Below the pieces are notes generated by a model, which did no database searches, was not told where the DNA came from, and saw only the letters and a list, made by a program, of their open reading frames with translations. Shown here one piece after another: positions 1 to 10,886 of a DNA stretch of 64,000 bases (its first letter is position 1; every line of letters begins with the position of its first letter). A program made the translations under genes and the position numbers. Source of the DNA: Phoma sp. XZ068 (lineage: Eukaryota > Ascomycota > Dothideomycetes > Pleosporales > Didymellaceae); assembly GCA_004835665.1 (NCBI GenBank), contig RBKR01000017.1:868001-932000 (forward strand), given 5' to 3'.

Positions 1-966
1 TATACTTTTCCTGCTATGTATTTTGTGCGCATGCTACCTTGTTCTACGACGCGGGCGACGTCCCACTGAAGCTCTACCCCAACAGCAGTTCCCATTTCTA
101 CCTCTACAGAACTTTGGTAGAAACGCGGAAACTGGAAGTGTTGTAGCTCCAACAATTCTACTGCAAAATATCACTGTCCACTCAACCTCACAAGTACCGG
201 CCCGACAGCATGTTGAACGACGCCCCGCTTTCCTGGAGCTTCCTCCTGAGATTCGAACGCAGATATACTCGTACCTACTACCGGACACTCAGCCAATGTC
301 AACAGCCCGAGCAATCCGGAGAACATGTCGCACGATTAATCATGAAGTCAATTACGAGGCTCGCAATGCATTCATTAGCAAAATGACCTGCATCCAGAAG
401 CTCGTGTCTAGGACGTATCCAACTCCCGCCATCTTTTACTCGGCAGAAAGATGCCACGTGGAGATGGTGGTTCAGCTCCCTCAATTCTACTCCCTGCCAA
501 CTATGAACCAGTCAGTGGCCCAGGCGAGGACTTTTCTGGAAGAGATGGTAGAGGCATTGATCGAACTCCTGCCCTCAAGCACTCGAACTGTGACACTCAC
601 TCTTCTGCCTCATCCAAACGGGTTAGGTTCAAACTTCGAACGACACTGAATGGTATCTGGCGTATGCTCTACGAATATCTCTATCGCATCAGTGCAGATG
701 TTGAGAGTGGCAAAGTGGACCTTCGAGAAATTAAGGTAATGGCCCGAAGCTCCATGGTCATGGTTCCCCAGGTACGATTTGGCGGACGGCTGTGGAAACT
801 CAACATGATCGACGCCCTGGGTATCGTCTTCTGGTATAACTGCAACCACAAGCGCGACAACAAGATTTTGGTCGATAGAAGACAGCGAGGGGATATGTTA
901 ACCCAGTTTCTGCTGCGGTCCTTGTCCGCTTACCTGAAGTTATACATCAGATATAAACGCGGGTGA
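1..966 (+). CDS. F-box/2EXR-like hypothetical protein, 5' partial
   Basis: The reading frame is already open at the left edge with no ATG before the conserved part, so the start lies outside the window (or in an earlier exon). The segment ELPPEIRTQIYSYLLP (about nt 236-285) is the N-terminal motif shared by many fungal F-box-like/2EXR proteins of unknown substrate. The frame stops at 647-649, but a second frame continues with protein-like sequence (RLWKLNMIDALGIVFWYN) to a stop at 964-966. An intron at 622-692 (gttagg...catcag, 71 nt) joins the two frames exactly in phase; the alternative is a frameshift. The first residues in the window (LFLLCILCACYLVL) are hydrophobic and could be a membrane or signal segment, or untranslated sequence. 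By family analogy it may be a substrate adaptor of an SCF-type ligase, but nothing here proves that. Confidence 0.6.
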
Positions 967-1406
967 GAAGTATCACCGTGATCTAAGAAGCACAGCCACA
1001 AGTGGGTACACCCGGAAAGCTGTGTTCTCGTTAGCAGATAAGAAGAGATAGTTCTCTGGGATTTTCGACCTCGAATACGTGTCAAGAACGCCAGGAGCCA
1101 GTCTATGTCCTTCGAACTTATGGTGGAATGCGTCTGCTTCTTGTCCAGTCGATAGTGCAAAGGAAGCAGAAATGGTGATATGAAACAGAAGATCTCATAA
1201 AACATGGAAGTTCTTATCACAAAGATGGAGGGCTATAGATACATTGTCTCAAATCTTGTACGGTACACACTTAAGCTGAAGGGATGAGCCTATGTATACC
1301 TACCCAGACTTTTGGTAATTATAGTACTCTTTCAGGTTTTGCATTTCCTCAGCGTAACGTAGTAACTATTGATTTCCAAACCACGCTTGGACAGACTCCT
1401 GGTTCA
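967..1406. other. intergenic, convergent 3' ends
   Basis: This 440-bp stretch lies between the 3' ends of the F-box-like gene and the GH92 gene. It has only short open frames without protein-like composition. I see no repeat, RNA gene or terminator that I could name. Confidence 0.6.
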
Positions 1407-3977
1407 CTACATTCCATTTCCAACATCCAGTTTGATATGACCTGGACTGGGAGGCGCATCGCCTGTCTCCCACACTGTCTGCTTGTTTCCAAGCCTGAAC
1501 ATAATCTCTCCACCTTCAGTCATGATACCTCCCGCATCTTCATGTTCGAACCAATTCTTGTTCCATTGTTGTCCATTGATTTCAACGCCCTGAACATAGT
1601 ACCCTTGCTTCCCGTCTCCATCGTCCAAACTCTCCGCTCTGATCCTGAGTGTCTTGTCATGGTTTACTGTGATGTTGATGTCCGAGAACCAAGGGCTTTC
1701 TAGAAGATAGACGGGTGTAGTAACAATCGGGTACATACCGAGCATCTGCCAAACTAACCAGCAGTTCAGCGCTCCGGCATCGGAGTTTCCCGGTATACCA
1801 TTACTAGTGTTGAAGTAAAAATCATTGGCTAATTGGCGTGAGCGCTCAACACTTTTCCATTGTTTGTTGAGGTAGTTGTAAAGGTACGGCGTCTGGAAGT
1901 CTGGCTCGTTTGCGACATTGTTGATAGTAGTGATGCCGAGCCCGTTAACGCCCAGATCGACGCCAGAGGTGTTGGGCTGAAAAACATAATCGAGACGTGA
2001 TTCGAAGTGACCTGGTCCACCCATGAGCTCAATCACCCGAGCAATATCGTGCGGGATGACGAAGGAGTATTCAAATGCGGTGCCTTCGTAGCTTTCATCG
2101 GACCAATTGCAGTCGCCGCAGTTGGTGATGTTGTACCCTTTGTCAAACGTGCCGTTTGCATATCTGGGCATAACGAACCCCGTGAAGTTGCGAGCTGTCG
2201 CATCAGGATCCCAGCTTAGCTGCCACCCAGCTGCTCTTTGCAAATACGTGTTACGATCTCCCGGTGCTTCACCAGCGGCAATCTGGCTGACGGCGAAGTC
2301 GTTGAGGGAGTACTCTACAGTCTTCGATACAGCACGGGAATTGCGGTCTGCTGATACGTAGCCGAGGGGAATCCAGTCATCGAGTGCCGAGCGACCTTCT
2401 TTGAGCGAACCTTGAGGATCAACGGGGTTTTCGTCGAAGTACGGCAAAATTTCTGCGTTCTTCTTAACCGCAGCATATCCTTCGGTCCAGTTGATGTTGC
2501 CCCTCAGGCCTTTCACATAGGCATCGGCTAGTACGTTATCAGCGTTTGAACCACCCTGCACCAACCCGTTGTAGTTTCCGGATCGGCCGTCTGGCACCCA
2601 GCCTTCGTATCTGAACATATCAACGAGTGCCCTCAGCATCGATTCATAGTATGATGGCTGGATCAGGTGCCAGAGTGACACCTGATTGCGGAACAAGTCC
2701 CACATGGTGTAAAAGTCGTCCCAGTAAGGTTCTTCACTCTCCCATAAAGGGTTCTCGCCTATACGCTCGCTCGGTATCAGGTGCATGAAGTATAAGCTTG
2801 AGTACAATAGCGCCAACCTCGTCTTGTTTGCCGACTCAGATGTGTCAACACGAATCTTGGAAAACACATCTCGGTTCCACTCATCGCGTGCTGCCCGCGT
2901 TGTGGATTCGATAGACCATGTCGGTAACTCCGCATCCTTGTAAGCGCATGCTTTGTCTACAGACATGAACGAGATGCCGACTCTTGACTTCACTTGTGTG
3001 ACATTGTTCCATGAAAAGACAGCGCCCACCCGATCATTCAGAGGTCCAGATCGAGCAGTGTTTCCGGTGAATGTTGGTGATGGAGTGGTGGCGTTGCTAA
3101 AACTCCGGAAGTGTCGACTGACGGGATATGTATTTTTACCCTTGAAAGCTTTGGCATCGCTGGGTGGAGTGTCGAACTCTCCACAGACATATACGGTTAC
3201 CGGCGCTCCGATGCACCAGCCCCCTGCGATCGAAGTGTATCCAGTGTAAGTGCTTGCATTTGGCTGAATCTCTATCTCTCCACCAGCATAGAATTGCGAG
3301 TCCCAGGAGCGTGTTGGATGAGGCAGGTAGTGGGAGAAGTCAACTAGCACGTGCTGCTCTGATGTGGTTGGGTACGTGTAGTGATGAAGCCCGGCATGAC
3401 GCGATGCTGATAACTCTACTGTCACTCCAGATTCAAGTTCCGTTCGGAAGTAGCCCACGCTGGCAACATCTTCGCCATCCTGGTGAAAAGGTCAGTCCCA
3501 AGACTGCATTTGTTTTCGGTCATCCGCTACTCACTCTCTTCTGCCAATATGTCCTATTATCCAACAAGTTGACACCACCGTCGATCGATGTCAGAGGCAT
3601 CTGGGCTGGATAGCCATACTTGGCGCCCCCTCCCGTTCCGGACTCGTGCATCAGACTCACTCCAGTCACATAACCCTGCGGAGTCCATCCTCCGTTCAAC
3701 GCACTCTGATTAATGGGTTCTTCATAGGTGTCAAGACCGAGTTTGACCATTCCGAAGGGTACTGCCCCTCCGACAAAAACATCTCCCCCGCCATCTGTAG
3801 GAGTCAGCGTGACTATCTACCAGGGTAAGGATACCGCCTAGAGAAAGACGTACAGGCGTAGCCTTGAATAGCACCCTCAGACCCAATGAATGGATTCACG
3901 TATTGCGTGTAGTCTACATTCTGAGTTGTTGCAATTCCCGCTATCGTCAACAGCGCCGGACCAGTTAGTGAGCGCAT
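1407..3977 (-). CDS. secreted GH92 alpha-1,2-mannosidase
   Basis: Glycoside hydrolase family 92 enzymes are calcium-dependent exo-alpha-mannosidases that trim mannose from glycans, here probably secreted. Three exons on the reverse strand: 3854-3977, 3535-3794 and 1407-3479, with 59- and 55-nt introns that keep phase, giving 818 residues, normal for the family. The N-terminus (MRSLTGPALLTIAGIATTQ) is a plausible signal peptide, followed directly by the family opening NPFIGSEG and VGGAVPFGMVKLGLDT. The central (alpha/alpha)6 domain shows WDDFYTMWDLFRNQ and GWVPDGRSGNYNGLVQGGSNADNVLADAY. The motif SYEGTAFEYSFVIPHD carries the likely catalytic-acid Glu (about residue 593), and GNSDAGALNCW carries the Asp (about 695) of the family's general-base region; the usual DD/ED pair is SD here. 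Several N-x-S/T sites fit secretion. The family assignment is firm; the substrate linkage is inferred from the family. Confidence 0.93.
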
Positions 3978-4640
3978 AGTTACATCAAGTTCCGTGATGT
4001 TCGAACGTAGTTCGCAACTGTGTTACAGAGGTGACAGTGGCACATCGGCGCTTTATCATGATGGTATGTAACGATGGACGCCTCACCCCGCACCTACAGG
4101 ACATCTACAATTGAAGGAGTACGACGTTACATTGTCCAGATACGATAAGCGGACCTGAGATACAATGACGTCATATGACGCCGCCAAGATGCGGAGGAAC
4201 GAGGCTACAAGCGGGGTTGCAGTGGTGAAGTTCAACACCAAACAATCGCCTTGTGTGCACTCTTGACACAGGGATGCCTGGACGGTGGTGCACTAACGGT
4301 TCCACGTTGACAATCAAGCATGGACACCGGCCCGTTCGCATACAAAGTGGCCACGTGTCTTGGCACCTGAGCAACAGTCGGTGTGGAACATGCAAATCGG
4401 AACAGTTCCCTGTGTTGAAGCTTCGTTTACTAGCCGGCGCCGTTGATTCGGTTTCCCGCCCTTGCGCCCTTCCGAACATTTTCATCCAACTAAAGCTACG
4501 GCCCCTGAATGATAGGCATACGCCATCACAGTATGCGGCAATGCATCTGCGATTAATCCGATCTGCCCTTTAAAGAAAGCAACAATGTTCGCTCATGCAC
4601 TGAATTCTTGACTTCAGCAAACTGGGGATCATCTATCAAC
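3978..4640. promoter_or_regulatory. divergent promoter region between GH92 and acyltransferase
   Basis: Both neighbouring genes are transcribed away from this 663-bp interval, so it must contain both promoters. Short open frames on both strands are not protein-like. I could not pick out a convincing TATA box or a named regulator site. Confidence 0.5.
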
Positions 4641-6098
4641 ATGGGTTTGATGGAGGTACTCAATCTTACCAGACTCGATCAGACGGTGCTTCGCGTTTAC
4701 GTCCGTCAACTACTGATATTCCCCTTTCCGGAATCTGACCGCAGAAGCGATGCGCATGAATCTCTGGCCGCAAGTTTGTTTGTAACTCTCAAGCAGTTCC
4801 CTTTCCTTGCCGGTACCGTCGAACAAACGGACCCTATCAGCGGGACTATGACCGTGCGATATCCAAATAGCATCGATTCGGGAGTCGTGTCACAGATACT
4901 CACTGTAAACGAATTGAACACCGAAGAGTTCGAATACGGTACGCTCTACAAAGATGGCGTACCACCCGCAAGACTGCCTAGTGATGTTCTCTGCCCGTTC
5001 GCTCTGAGATCGCATCCTGGAGTGGACGATACATATGCCGAAGTCCTCACCACATTTGCAAAGAAGCAGCCTATACCTGTCTTTGCCGCACAGATCAACT
5101 TCATTCCTAACGGCTTGGTCTTGAGTGCGTACACACACCATAGCGTCGTCGACGGTACCGGCATTGCGAAGATATACCAGACATGGGCCGGACACACTCG
5201 AACTTACGGCCACGGGATGGACTTACCAGCGCAGGTCAAGGCCGCTGATTTAAACAGGGCACGAAAGGCGCTTGATTCCCTGATAGTAGACGCACCAACA
5301 ATGAAACTCCCTGAGTTTCGTTTGCTCGGCGATCCATCCAGTCCCCCATTGCGAGACTCTCCGTACAACCTCAGCGCCAAATTACTGGTGTTCCCAGCGC
5401 TGACTATATCACGGCTGGCTACCTCGCTCTCATCCCTCACCAACGACCGCGTCTCGAGCTTCACAGCGCTTACCGTGCTCATATGGTGTCAGGTCACCAA
5501 CGCTCGTAGGGCAGCCATGGTCGAAAGGGGTGTTGAGAGAACAACACTCGGCATAGCAATTGATCATCGCAAGCGCGTTGGCTCCCTGCTCCCAGACGAC
5601 TACATCGGTAACTGTGCAAATGGAATGACGGTTTCTATTCCTCTGGCTTCTGTCCCCACCACCGAAAACATGGATGGTGATCACATCGCCCCTGTCGCCC
5701 TCGCCCTGTCCAACGCGCTACGCGAGATCGATCTCGACTGGTTCAGAGCACGATTGTTAGGGATGTCAAAGGAAGTGAACTCTTCGAAAATGTGGTTGAA
5801 TGTCGACACCCGAAATGGACCTGATATCTTCCTCACGAGCTGGATGCACATCGGTGCAGATGAGGTATGGGCCATTCCAGGTACAGCAAGGGCCGTGGAC
5901 GGGAGAGGATGGTCATGCAAGCCCACTGCCATCCGAAAACCACATAATGTATGGGAAGGGGGCATGCAAATTCTCCCACGACAGAAGGGAGATGTGGCAC
6001 CCTTTGAGATACCACTCTGTCTGGAGAATGGGGAGATGGAGAGGACCATACGCAGTTTGCAAGCGGGCAATTGGCTGGAGAGAATTATTGATGCATAG
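4641..6098 (+). CDS. HXXXD-type acyltransferase, trichothecene 3-O-acetyltransferase-like
   Basis: Single-exon protein of 485 residues when started at ATG 4641 (the frame is open slightly further upstream but without ATG; a second ATG follows at 4653). The acyl-CoA-dependent transferase family (PF02458, relatives of Tri101 and plant BAHD enzymes) is indicated by the opening LDQTVLRVYVRQLLIFPFP, by FPFLAGTVE, and by the catalytic motif HSVVDG (His and Asp about residues 167 and 171). The C-terminal structural motif, DFGWG in plant enzymes, is not clearly preserved; ADEVWAIPGTA occupies about its position. The enzyme would move an acyl group from CoA to a hydroxyl or amine of a small molecule in the cytosol. 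No other biosynthetic gene is nearby apart from a secreted mannosidase, so I would not call this a secondary-metabolite cluster. The substrate is unknown. Confidence 0.88.
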   Translation: MGLMEVLNLTRLDQTVLRVYVRQLLIFPFPESDRRSDAHESLAASLFVTLKQFPFLAGTVEQTDPISGTMTVRYPNSIDSGVVSQILTVNELNTEEFEYGTLYKDGVPPARLPSDVLCPFALRSHPGVDDTYAEVLTTFAKKQPIPVFAAQINFIPNGLVLSAYTHHSVVDGTGIAKIYQTWAGHTRTYGHGMDLPAQVKAADLNRARKALDSLIVDAPTMKLPEFRLLGDPSSPPLRDSPYNLSAKLLVFPALTISRLATSLSSLTNDRVSSFTALTVLIWCQVTNARRAAMVERGVERTTLGIAIDHRKRVGSLLPDDYIGNCANGMTVSIPLASVPTTENMDGDHIAPVALALSNALREIDLDWFRARLLGMSKEVNSSKMWLNVDTRNGPDIFLTSWMHIGADEVWAIPGTARAVDGRGWSCKPTAIRKPHNVWEGGMQILPRQKGDVAPFEIPLCLENGEMERTIRSLQAGNWLERIIDA

Positions 6099-6142
6099 AC
6101 ACAGATACATTTGAAATCGTTTGTATGTTTAGCTGATTGGAC

Positions 6143-6905
6143 TTAGAGACTGAGAAGCAACGACAGTCCAATTGCAGCAACGAACAATGCAGCCCATAGC
6201 ACTTTGTCTTGGAATGGCATTCTATGCAAGAACCGTATTCCTTCAATACAGTTGTAGCTTTCCTCAGTACCTGGCACTAGCATATACATGCTCTCTTCGT
6301 CATGCACTCCGTAGACCGAAATGGCAATGTCATGGCTGTGCATATCACGGTCACAAAGTGCATCAAGGATGTAGTTCAGAATCTCGCGAACCGGAGATGG
6401 CTGTATCCCTAACTAATTGATGCCCAAATTATCACTATCAGTGACAGAGACTCACTATTCTGTACGCGTATATTGCAGGGGCTGGCGGCGAATTCGGGGT
6501 TCGTTGAAACGAGGAGGGTCGAGTACAAGGGTTAGGAGCGTTAGGTTGGACTGATACGACTTTTAACAAGATAATTCAACGACCGAGTGAAAGCCAAATT
6601 GATCGCCTCTATGAACACTCACTCAGCACGGTCATTTTGTAGACAATGTTGTCCTATGCACAGTATTGGAGCCTGATTACCTTCACAAAGCCGACTTGGG
6701 AGGTACACGCTGCCATTGATACTGCTACTTCGATCGAGTCGTCTTGAAAGCCGTGACCTTGTTGACCAAGCCCACGGATAGAACGTTGAGTACGGCCTTC
6801 ACTATGAGGTGGAGCAAACTTTTCCAGCTGGTATTTCATTGTGGAGTCGTTAGCTCTGACAAACTTGGCAGGCCTGGTGTTGCCATATGGAATTGTTGTT
6901 GCCAT
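6143..6905 (-). CDS. small hypothetical tail-anchored membrane protein
   Basis: I do not recognise the family. A four-exon model keeps phase throughout: 6723-6905, 6623-6653, 6456-6550, 6143-6400, with introns of 69, 72 and 55 nt. It gives 188 residues. The last exon is the best supported (PVREILNYILDALCDRD, then SHDIAISVYGVHDEESMYML) and ends in a single strongly hydrophobic helix, VLWAALFVAAIGLSLLLSL, right at the C-terminus. That is a tail-anchor arrangement: a cytosolic domain held on the ER or mitochondrial outer membrane. The first donor is uncertain (6722, 6728 or, with an implausibly short 27-nt intron, 6680). The middle exon reads DNIVYKMTVLIQPNAPNP across the second junction, which looks like real protein. 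Start ATG at 6905 (MATTIPYGNTRPAKFV). The model would need transcript support. Confidence 0.5.
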
Positions 6906-7509
6906 AGATGAAGCTAGACAAGACTTAAGTTTGTACAGATGACTTACGCCACCCTTCTTCGTGATACTTAGATCACAGGGCAAATATTGGTAAATATCTG
7001 CTATACTTTCATACCTTGGCCGAAAAGAGCTTAAACCTATATTGCGCGTATATATATACGCTCTAATGTGTTCAAACTGAACGGGAGTCTGGATATAAAG
7101 GGATTTTTGGACTGGAGGGCTGGGGCTTGGAATGGGAATTTCCATAATTGTTGCTGTCTCAAATGCACTGCACTTTAAAGCTAGTTGAAAGTTAGGAGGT
7201 TGTGTTTCTGAGATTTTGTGAAAGTAGGAGTAGGCAATATGCACTAGTATAAGGGGATGATGAGCTGTTAATGCAATGTGTGCTAAGTGTGCCGCATAAA
7301 CGCGGAAATGCACTGCAAATTCAGTCTTTGTCTGAGATAGCTCAATTAAACTACGATTTCGTTCAATGTTCCTTTCGCCAACAGTTCAAGACTGTTGGCG
7401 AAAGTGCTGTATATCCTCCTGGCTTCTACTTCTCCGGTCAGATAACCACATCGACAACGTCAATCATCTTGCGGCCAAAATGTAGACTGGAAAGGACTTT
7501 GAAGTTATG
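6906..7509. other. intergenic with a perfect hairpin
   Basis: This 604-bp stretch lies upstream of the 6.1-6.9 kb gene and downstream of the 7.5-8.5 kb gene. A long open frame continues upstream from the 6905 start on the reverse strand but has poor protein character. The only structure I see is the inverted repeat at 7373-7403, listed separately. Confidence 0.5.
7373..7403. repeat. perfect inverted repeat, 13-bp arms, 5-bp loop
   Basis: The arms tttcgccaacagt (7373-7385) and actgttggcgaaa (7391-7403) are exact reverse complements around the loop tcaag. It lies 107 bp downstream of the stop codon of the reverse-strand gene at 7510, so it could be in that transcript's 3' region. It could be a hairpin, a protein-binding palindrome, or the trace of a small element. 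Confidence 0.8.
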
Positions 7510-8533
7510 CTACTGGCTGACAATCTCGTTGACCAACATCACAAGAAATACAGCGACATAGACGGCCGGGGCAAGAAGAATATCGCCGGTGAGGTCGATG
7601 TTCCACCTGCACAGATGGCCGGTGACGACGTACGCGAGTAAGACGATACCTATGCGCCAGAGAGCGAGCAACAATGCCCTAGGACCGACTTGTGCCGAGA
7701 GGAGGATGATCGCCGAGTAGATTGAGATTATGGCTTTTTGAGACTTGGATGCGGTACATGTGCCCACGATCTTGAAAGGGCCGATGCTCTTGCGACCAAA
7801 CATGATGCTACCGTTGCGAAGGATTTCCTTGAAGAACCGTGAGCGAGAGGCATTGGCAGCATGGTCGACTTCGACCTTTGCGTTATCGCTTATGAGCAGT
7901 CGGCTTGGGCATGCGCAATGATGTTCCTCACAGGCCTGAGCAATCTTGCTGTCTACATATTCGCGGATGCCGGTACTCAGAGAGTCTGTGTCTTCGAAAA
8001 TGTTCGATGCAGTCGACTTTTGGTGGCTATAAGCATTTTTCTCAGTAGCGAAGTCACCTGAAGATGTTAGTGTAAAATTCGAAACAAGCAGGCGAAGGCA
8101 ATTAGCGTACTGTGAACAGGTGTACGCGAAGACAAGGTACCGATACTGTTGACTTCTACCTTCAAACTGGGCTTTTCTCCGGGACAGGCATCGCTTACAG
8201 CGCATATAATTCTCCTTTCGCGTGGCTGAAGCTATCAAAAGCGGACTCCGCGCCATGGGACATATCACCCTCGGAGTTTGTTGAGGGCTTCACGTCAACA
8301 TTAGAAACGTCAATGAACTCCTTTGTGGGAGCGCGTGGTGACTGAGGGTCGCTCGGACTGACATTGGCAGAATCGAGACCTGTGGTAGGAGGCTTTGTGA
8401 GAGTCTTTGGGGAGTTGGAGCTGTCTTTACGGCGTGGCGTGAACATTTCGCGAAGGCGCCCGGAAGTGCGTGCATTCTTGGGCGTTGACGTCGAGGCAGT
8501 CGCGCGGTAGTGCTGTGCGCTAAGACGTGCCAT
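7510..8533 (-). CDS. hypothetical membrane protein with C-terminal transmembrane segments
   Basis: No family recognised. Three exons, 8199-8533, 8111-8145 and 7510-8057, separated by two 53-nt introns; the second has the branch-point-like ACACTAACATCTTCAG end. The model keeps phase and gives 305 residues from ATG 8533. The N-terminal third is Ser/Thr/Pro-rich and basic (TPRRKDSSNSPKTLTKPP), probably disordered. A His/Cys-containing patch (CEEHHCACPSR) follows. The C-terminal 80 residues contain about three hydrophobic helices (AIISIYSAIILLSAQV, ALLLALWRIGIVLLAYVV and LAPAVYVAVFLVMLV). A shorter first intron (32 nt) would add seven residues in the same frame, so the exact acceptor is open. With its two neighbours it makes three consecutive unrecognised genes with C-terminal membrane segments. 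Confidence 0.6.
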
Positions 8534-9283
8534 TCTGGTCACTGAGATATGCGAGTGGAGAGAAGGTGCTCAAAAAAATGTGTTGTCGAGCAGGGAGAAG
8601 TCTATGCTTACAACCTTGGAAGGAATGGAAACGAGCTTAGGTGAAAGTCTTTCTCAAACCCATAATGGAAAAATCACGGCCTACTCTTATTTTATATCCG
8701 TGTGTTCTTAGATGAAGGTACGTTTATGAAGTAGGGTTTGCTGTAAGCCCACATGTCGAAAGCTCCAGCAGTTCTGAAAGGAATGGTGCGCCACCATCTG
8801 TACACTCAACAGGTGGGAGCGTACATACATTCTGCGGTCCCGACATTCGAGGTTCAGAAAAGATGTGGTTCGCCGATAGTGGTACCATAGTCATGTGCAT
8901 GACATCATCTGCATCTGCTGTCGTTGTCTGTCAATGTAAGAGTTTTGAAGTCTCCATACTGCATCCCGAGAGGAGTATTGGAGTTCGAGGATAAGTCGGT
9001 AAAGTTTAGGTGAACCTTGAACTATAAGAAGAGCTACAGCTTTGTTGTTGGGTATCATGAAGGCATATTGCGCAACTATTTAGTGTAATAAATGTTTGTG
9101 AGAATGGGCGCTTTCGGTGATATGGCACCAAACGACCATTCGCATATACCTACATACGCAATGTCCCACCTTGCCATATCACCTAAAGTGCACTTTTCTT
9201 TTCATCGAGATGGAGCGAAAGAGACAGTGTAGCGAGGTAGTATCTAGTAAATCACGTCCAGATTGTCATCATACATTCGCAAA
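8534..9283. promoter_or_regulatory. divergent intergenic region
   Basis: The genes on either side are transcribed outwards, so this 750-bp interval should hold both promoters. It contains no convincing open frame or repeat that I can see. Confidence 0.45.
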
Positions 9284-10489
9284 ATGGACGCATACGAAGA
9301 CGTAGAAATCGATGACGAGTGTTCGCAGAAGCTCAAGGATCTTTTCGAGCATCGAGTTGGGCATACAACGACAAGGTCTCGTGACACCATCAATTCTATT
9401 CTTTCCATGTACGACACGATCCGCGATAAAGTTCAGCAAGACCCGCGTTTTGCCCTGGCACTAGGTGCAGATTTCGACAATACATCTTTTCATGGGTCAT
9501 CATACCTATCTTCGGACACTCGCGTTGAATTCACATCGATTCGGAAGTCAGAAATTTTATCAGGAGGCCCGAACACGCTCTATATTGACGGAAAGCTGCA
9601 GTATGAGTATAGTGCAACTCATGACGAGCATAGCCCCTCCGTCAATGAGTCTACGATGGAACAATATGGTTTAGATAAGTACGACAGGGAGGATGCGAGA
9701 ACTGGTGCCACCTGAAATGATCAAGAAGACAGGTTGCTCGACAATTATGCAGAGCCATATGGAAGGATGTTCGGGGAACTTTCCCGCCTCTACCACGTTG
9801 GAGATACAGAACGAAAAGATGCAGGAGATCCGATAAGGGCAGCTTAGCTTCTGAACGCCCACAATGTTTCCCTATCACCAATTGTTCAGGTTGCTATCAT
9901 TGAGCCAATCGCGCCTGCATTGGATGATGGAACGGGGACAGGTAATGTATTCCCGACTTCTGATGATGGCCACAATGGATATGAAATCGAAATCGAAATC
10001 GGAACAACGTTGCCAGAGCGAACACTCCTGGCAGATCCGGAATCTGGCGCCAGTGCTGATAGATATAGACTGCCTGAAATCGTTTCCGATAAGTTGTGTC
10101 AGCATCTATATGAATTAAACGACATGAACGAATGTATGGAATCTCCTTCTCCAAACAATGGGGCTGATGCTCAAGATCGGAGCTCGCACCGGTCGCCAAT
10201 TGGTAATGAGAAAGCATATTCAGAGGCAGAATCCATGCGAAATGCTGTCTTATCATACGAACCATCAGAGGATTCTGTGGAACAGACCGATGACAATGCG
10301 ACGATGCCATCACCCGATTCAGTGTCTCATCCATCACACGACCTTGTGACTTCGTTATCGTGTACCAATACATCTCCTCCAACATTCATCGCTTGGCTCA
10401 TGGATGTTGATGCTACGGACTACGTAATGAGCGGTGTCCTAGCGATCATGTTGGCTGCCGTGGCTCTTGCTGGACATTTATTTGAGTGA
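9284..10489 (+). CDS. hypothetical tail-anchored protein, exons share a frame broken by two stops
   Basis: No family recognised. All protein-like sequence from ATG 9284 to the stop at 10487 is in one frame, interrupted by TGA at 9713 and TAG at 9845. A 54-nt intron at 9679-9732 (gtacga...gacag) removes the first stop and keeps phase; a second at 9797-9847 (51 nt) or 9797-9889 (93 nt) removes the other. The middle exon reads LLDNYAEPYGRMFGELSRLYHVGD, clearly protein-like. The 51-nt version gives 366 residues: an acidic N-terminus (DAYEDVEIDDECSQKLKDLF), a long Ser/Asp/Glu-rich middle, and a single hydrophobic helix near the C-terminus (YVMSGVLAIMLAAVALAGHLFE), so a tail-anchored topology. If the introns are wrong the locus is a pseudogene with two nonsense codons. 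Confidence 0.5.
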
Positions 10490-10886
10490 AATCATCCAAG
10501 CTGGCGCGTCTGTTGGTCCTGATTGCTGCAATCAAACCATGATTCTTTCTGTGGTGCTATCAAACATTTTCTCTATTCCTTATATAAGGCTTGAGCATAT
10601 TAAGGGTAAAACTGGACTATAGAGAGTAGTGACATTGAATTTGAGATCACCTGTCATTCAACCTTTGAGATGTTAAAGGCAATAATATATTGAAAGGTTG
10701 TGCATAGTTTGAGAAGAGAATTGACTTCATTACATTACTGAACATCGCGAAGATAAAGACAGGTATATAACCAAACAGTAACCGGAAACGCCATGCTTGC
10801 TCAATCTCTACTAACAGACAGTGTACCGAAATGATCGCTTTCAGCGCTAAGAGCAAAAGATATGCTGAAAAGCATGCAACAAAAGC
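10490..10886. other. intergenic, convergent 3' ends
   Basis: This A+T-rich interval of 397 bp lies between two converging genes. I see no gene, repeat or RNA in it. Confidence 0.5.

Noticed and set aside
3978..6142. Secondary-metabolite cluster around the acyltransferase
   Set aside because: No polyketide synthase, peptide synthetase, terpene cyclase, P450 or cluster regulator lies in the window.
6654..7313. 219-codon reverse-strand open frame as one protein
   Set aside because: The first 136 codons start without ATG and look random; only the part from ATG 6905 resembles protein and joins the downstream exons.
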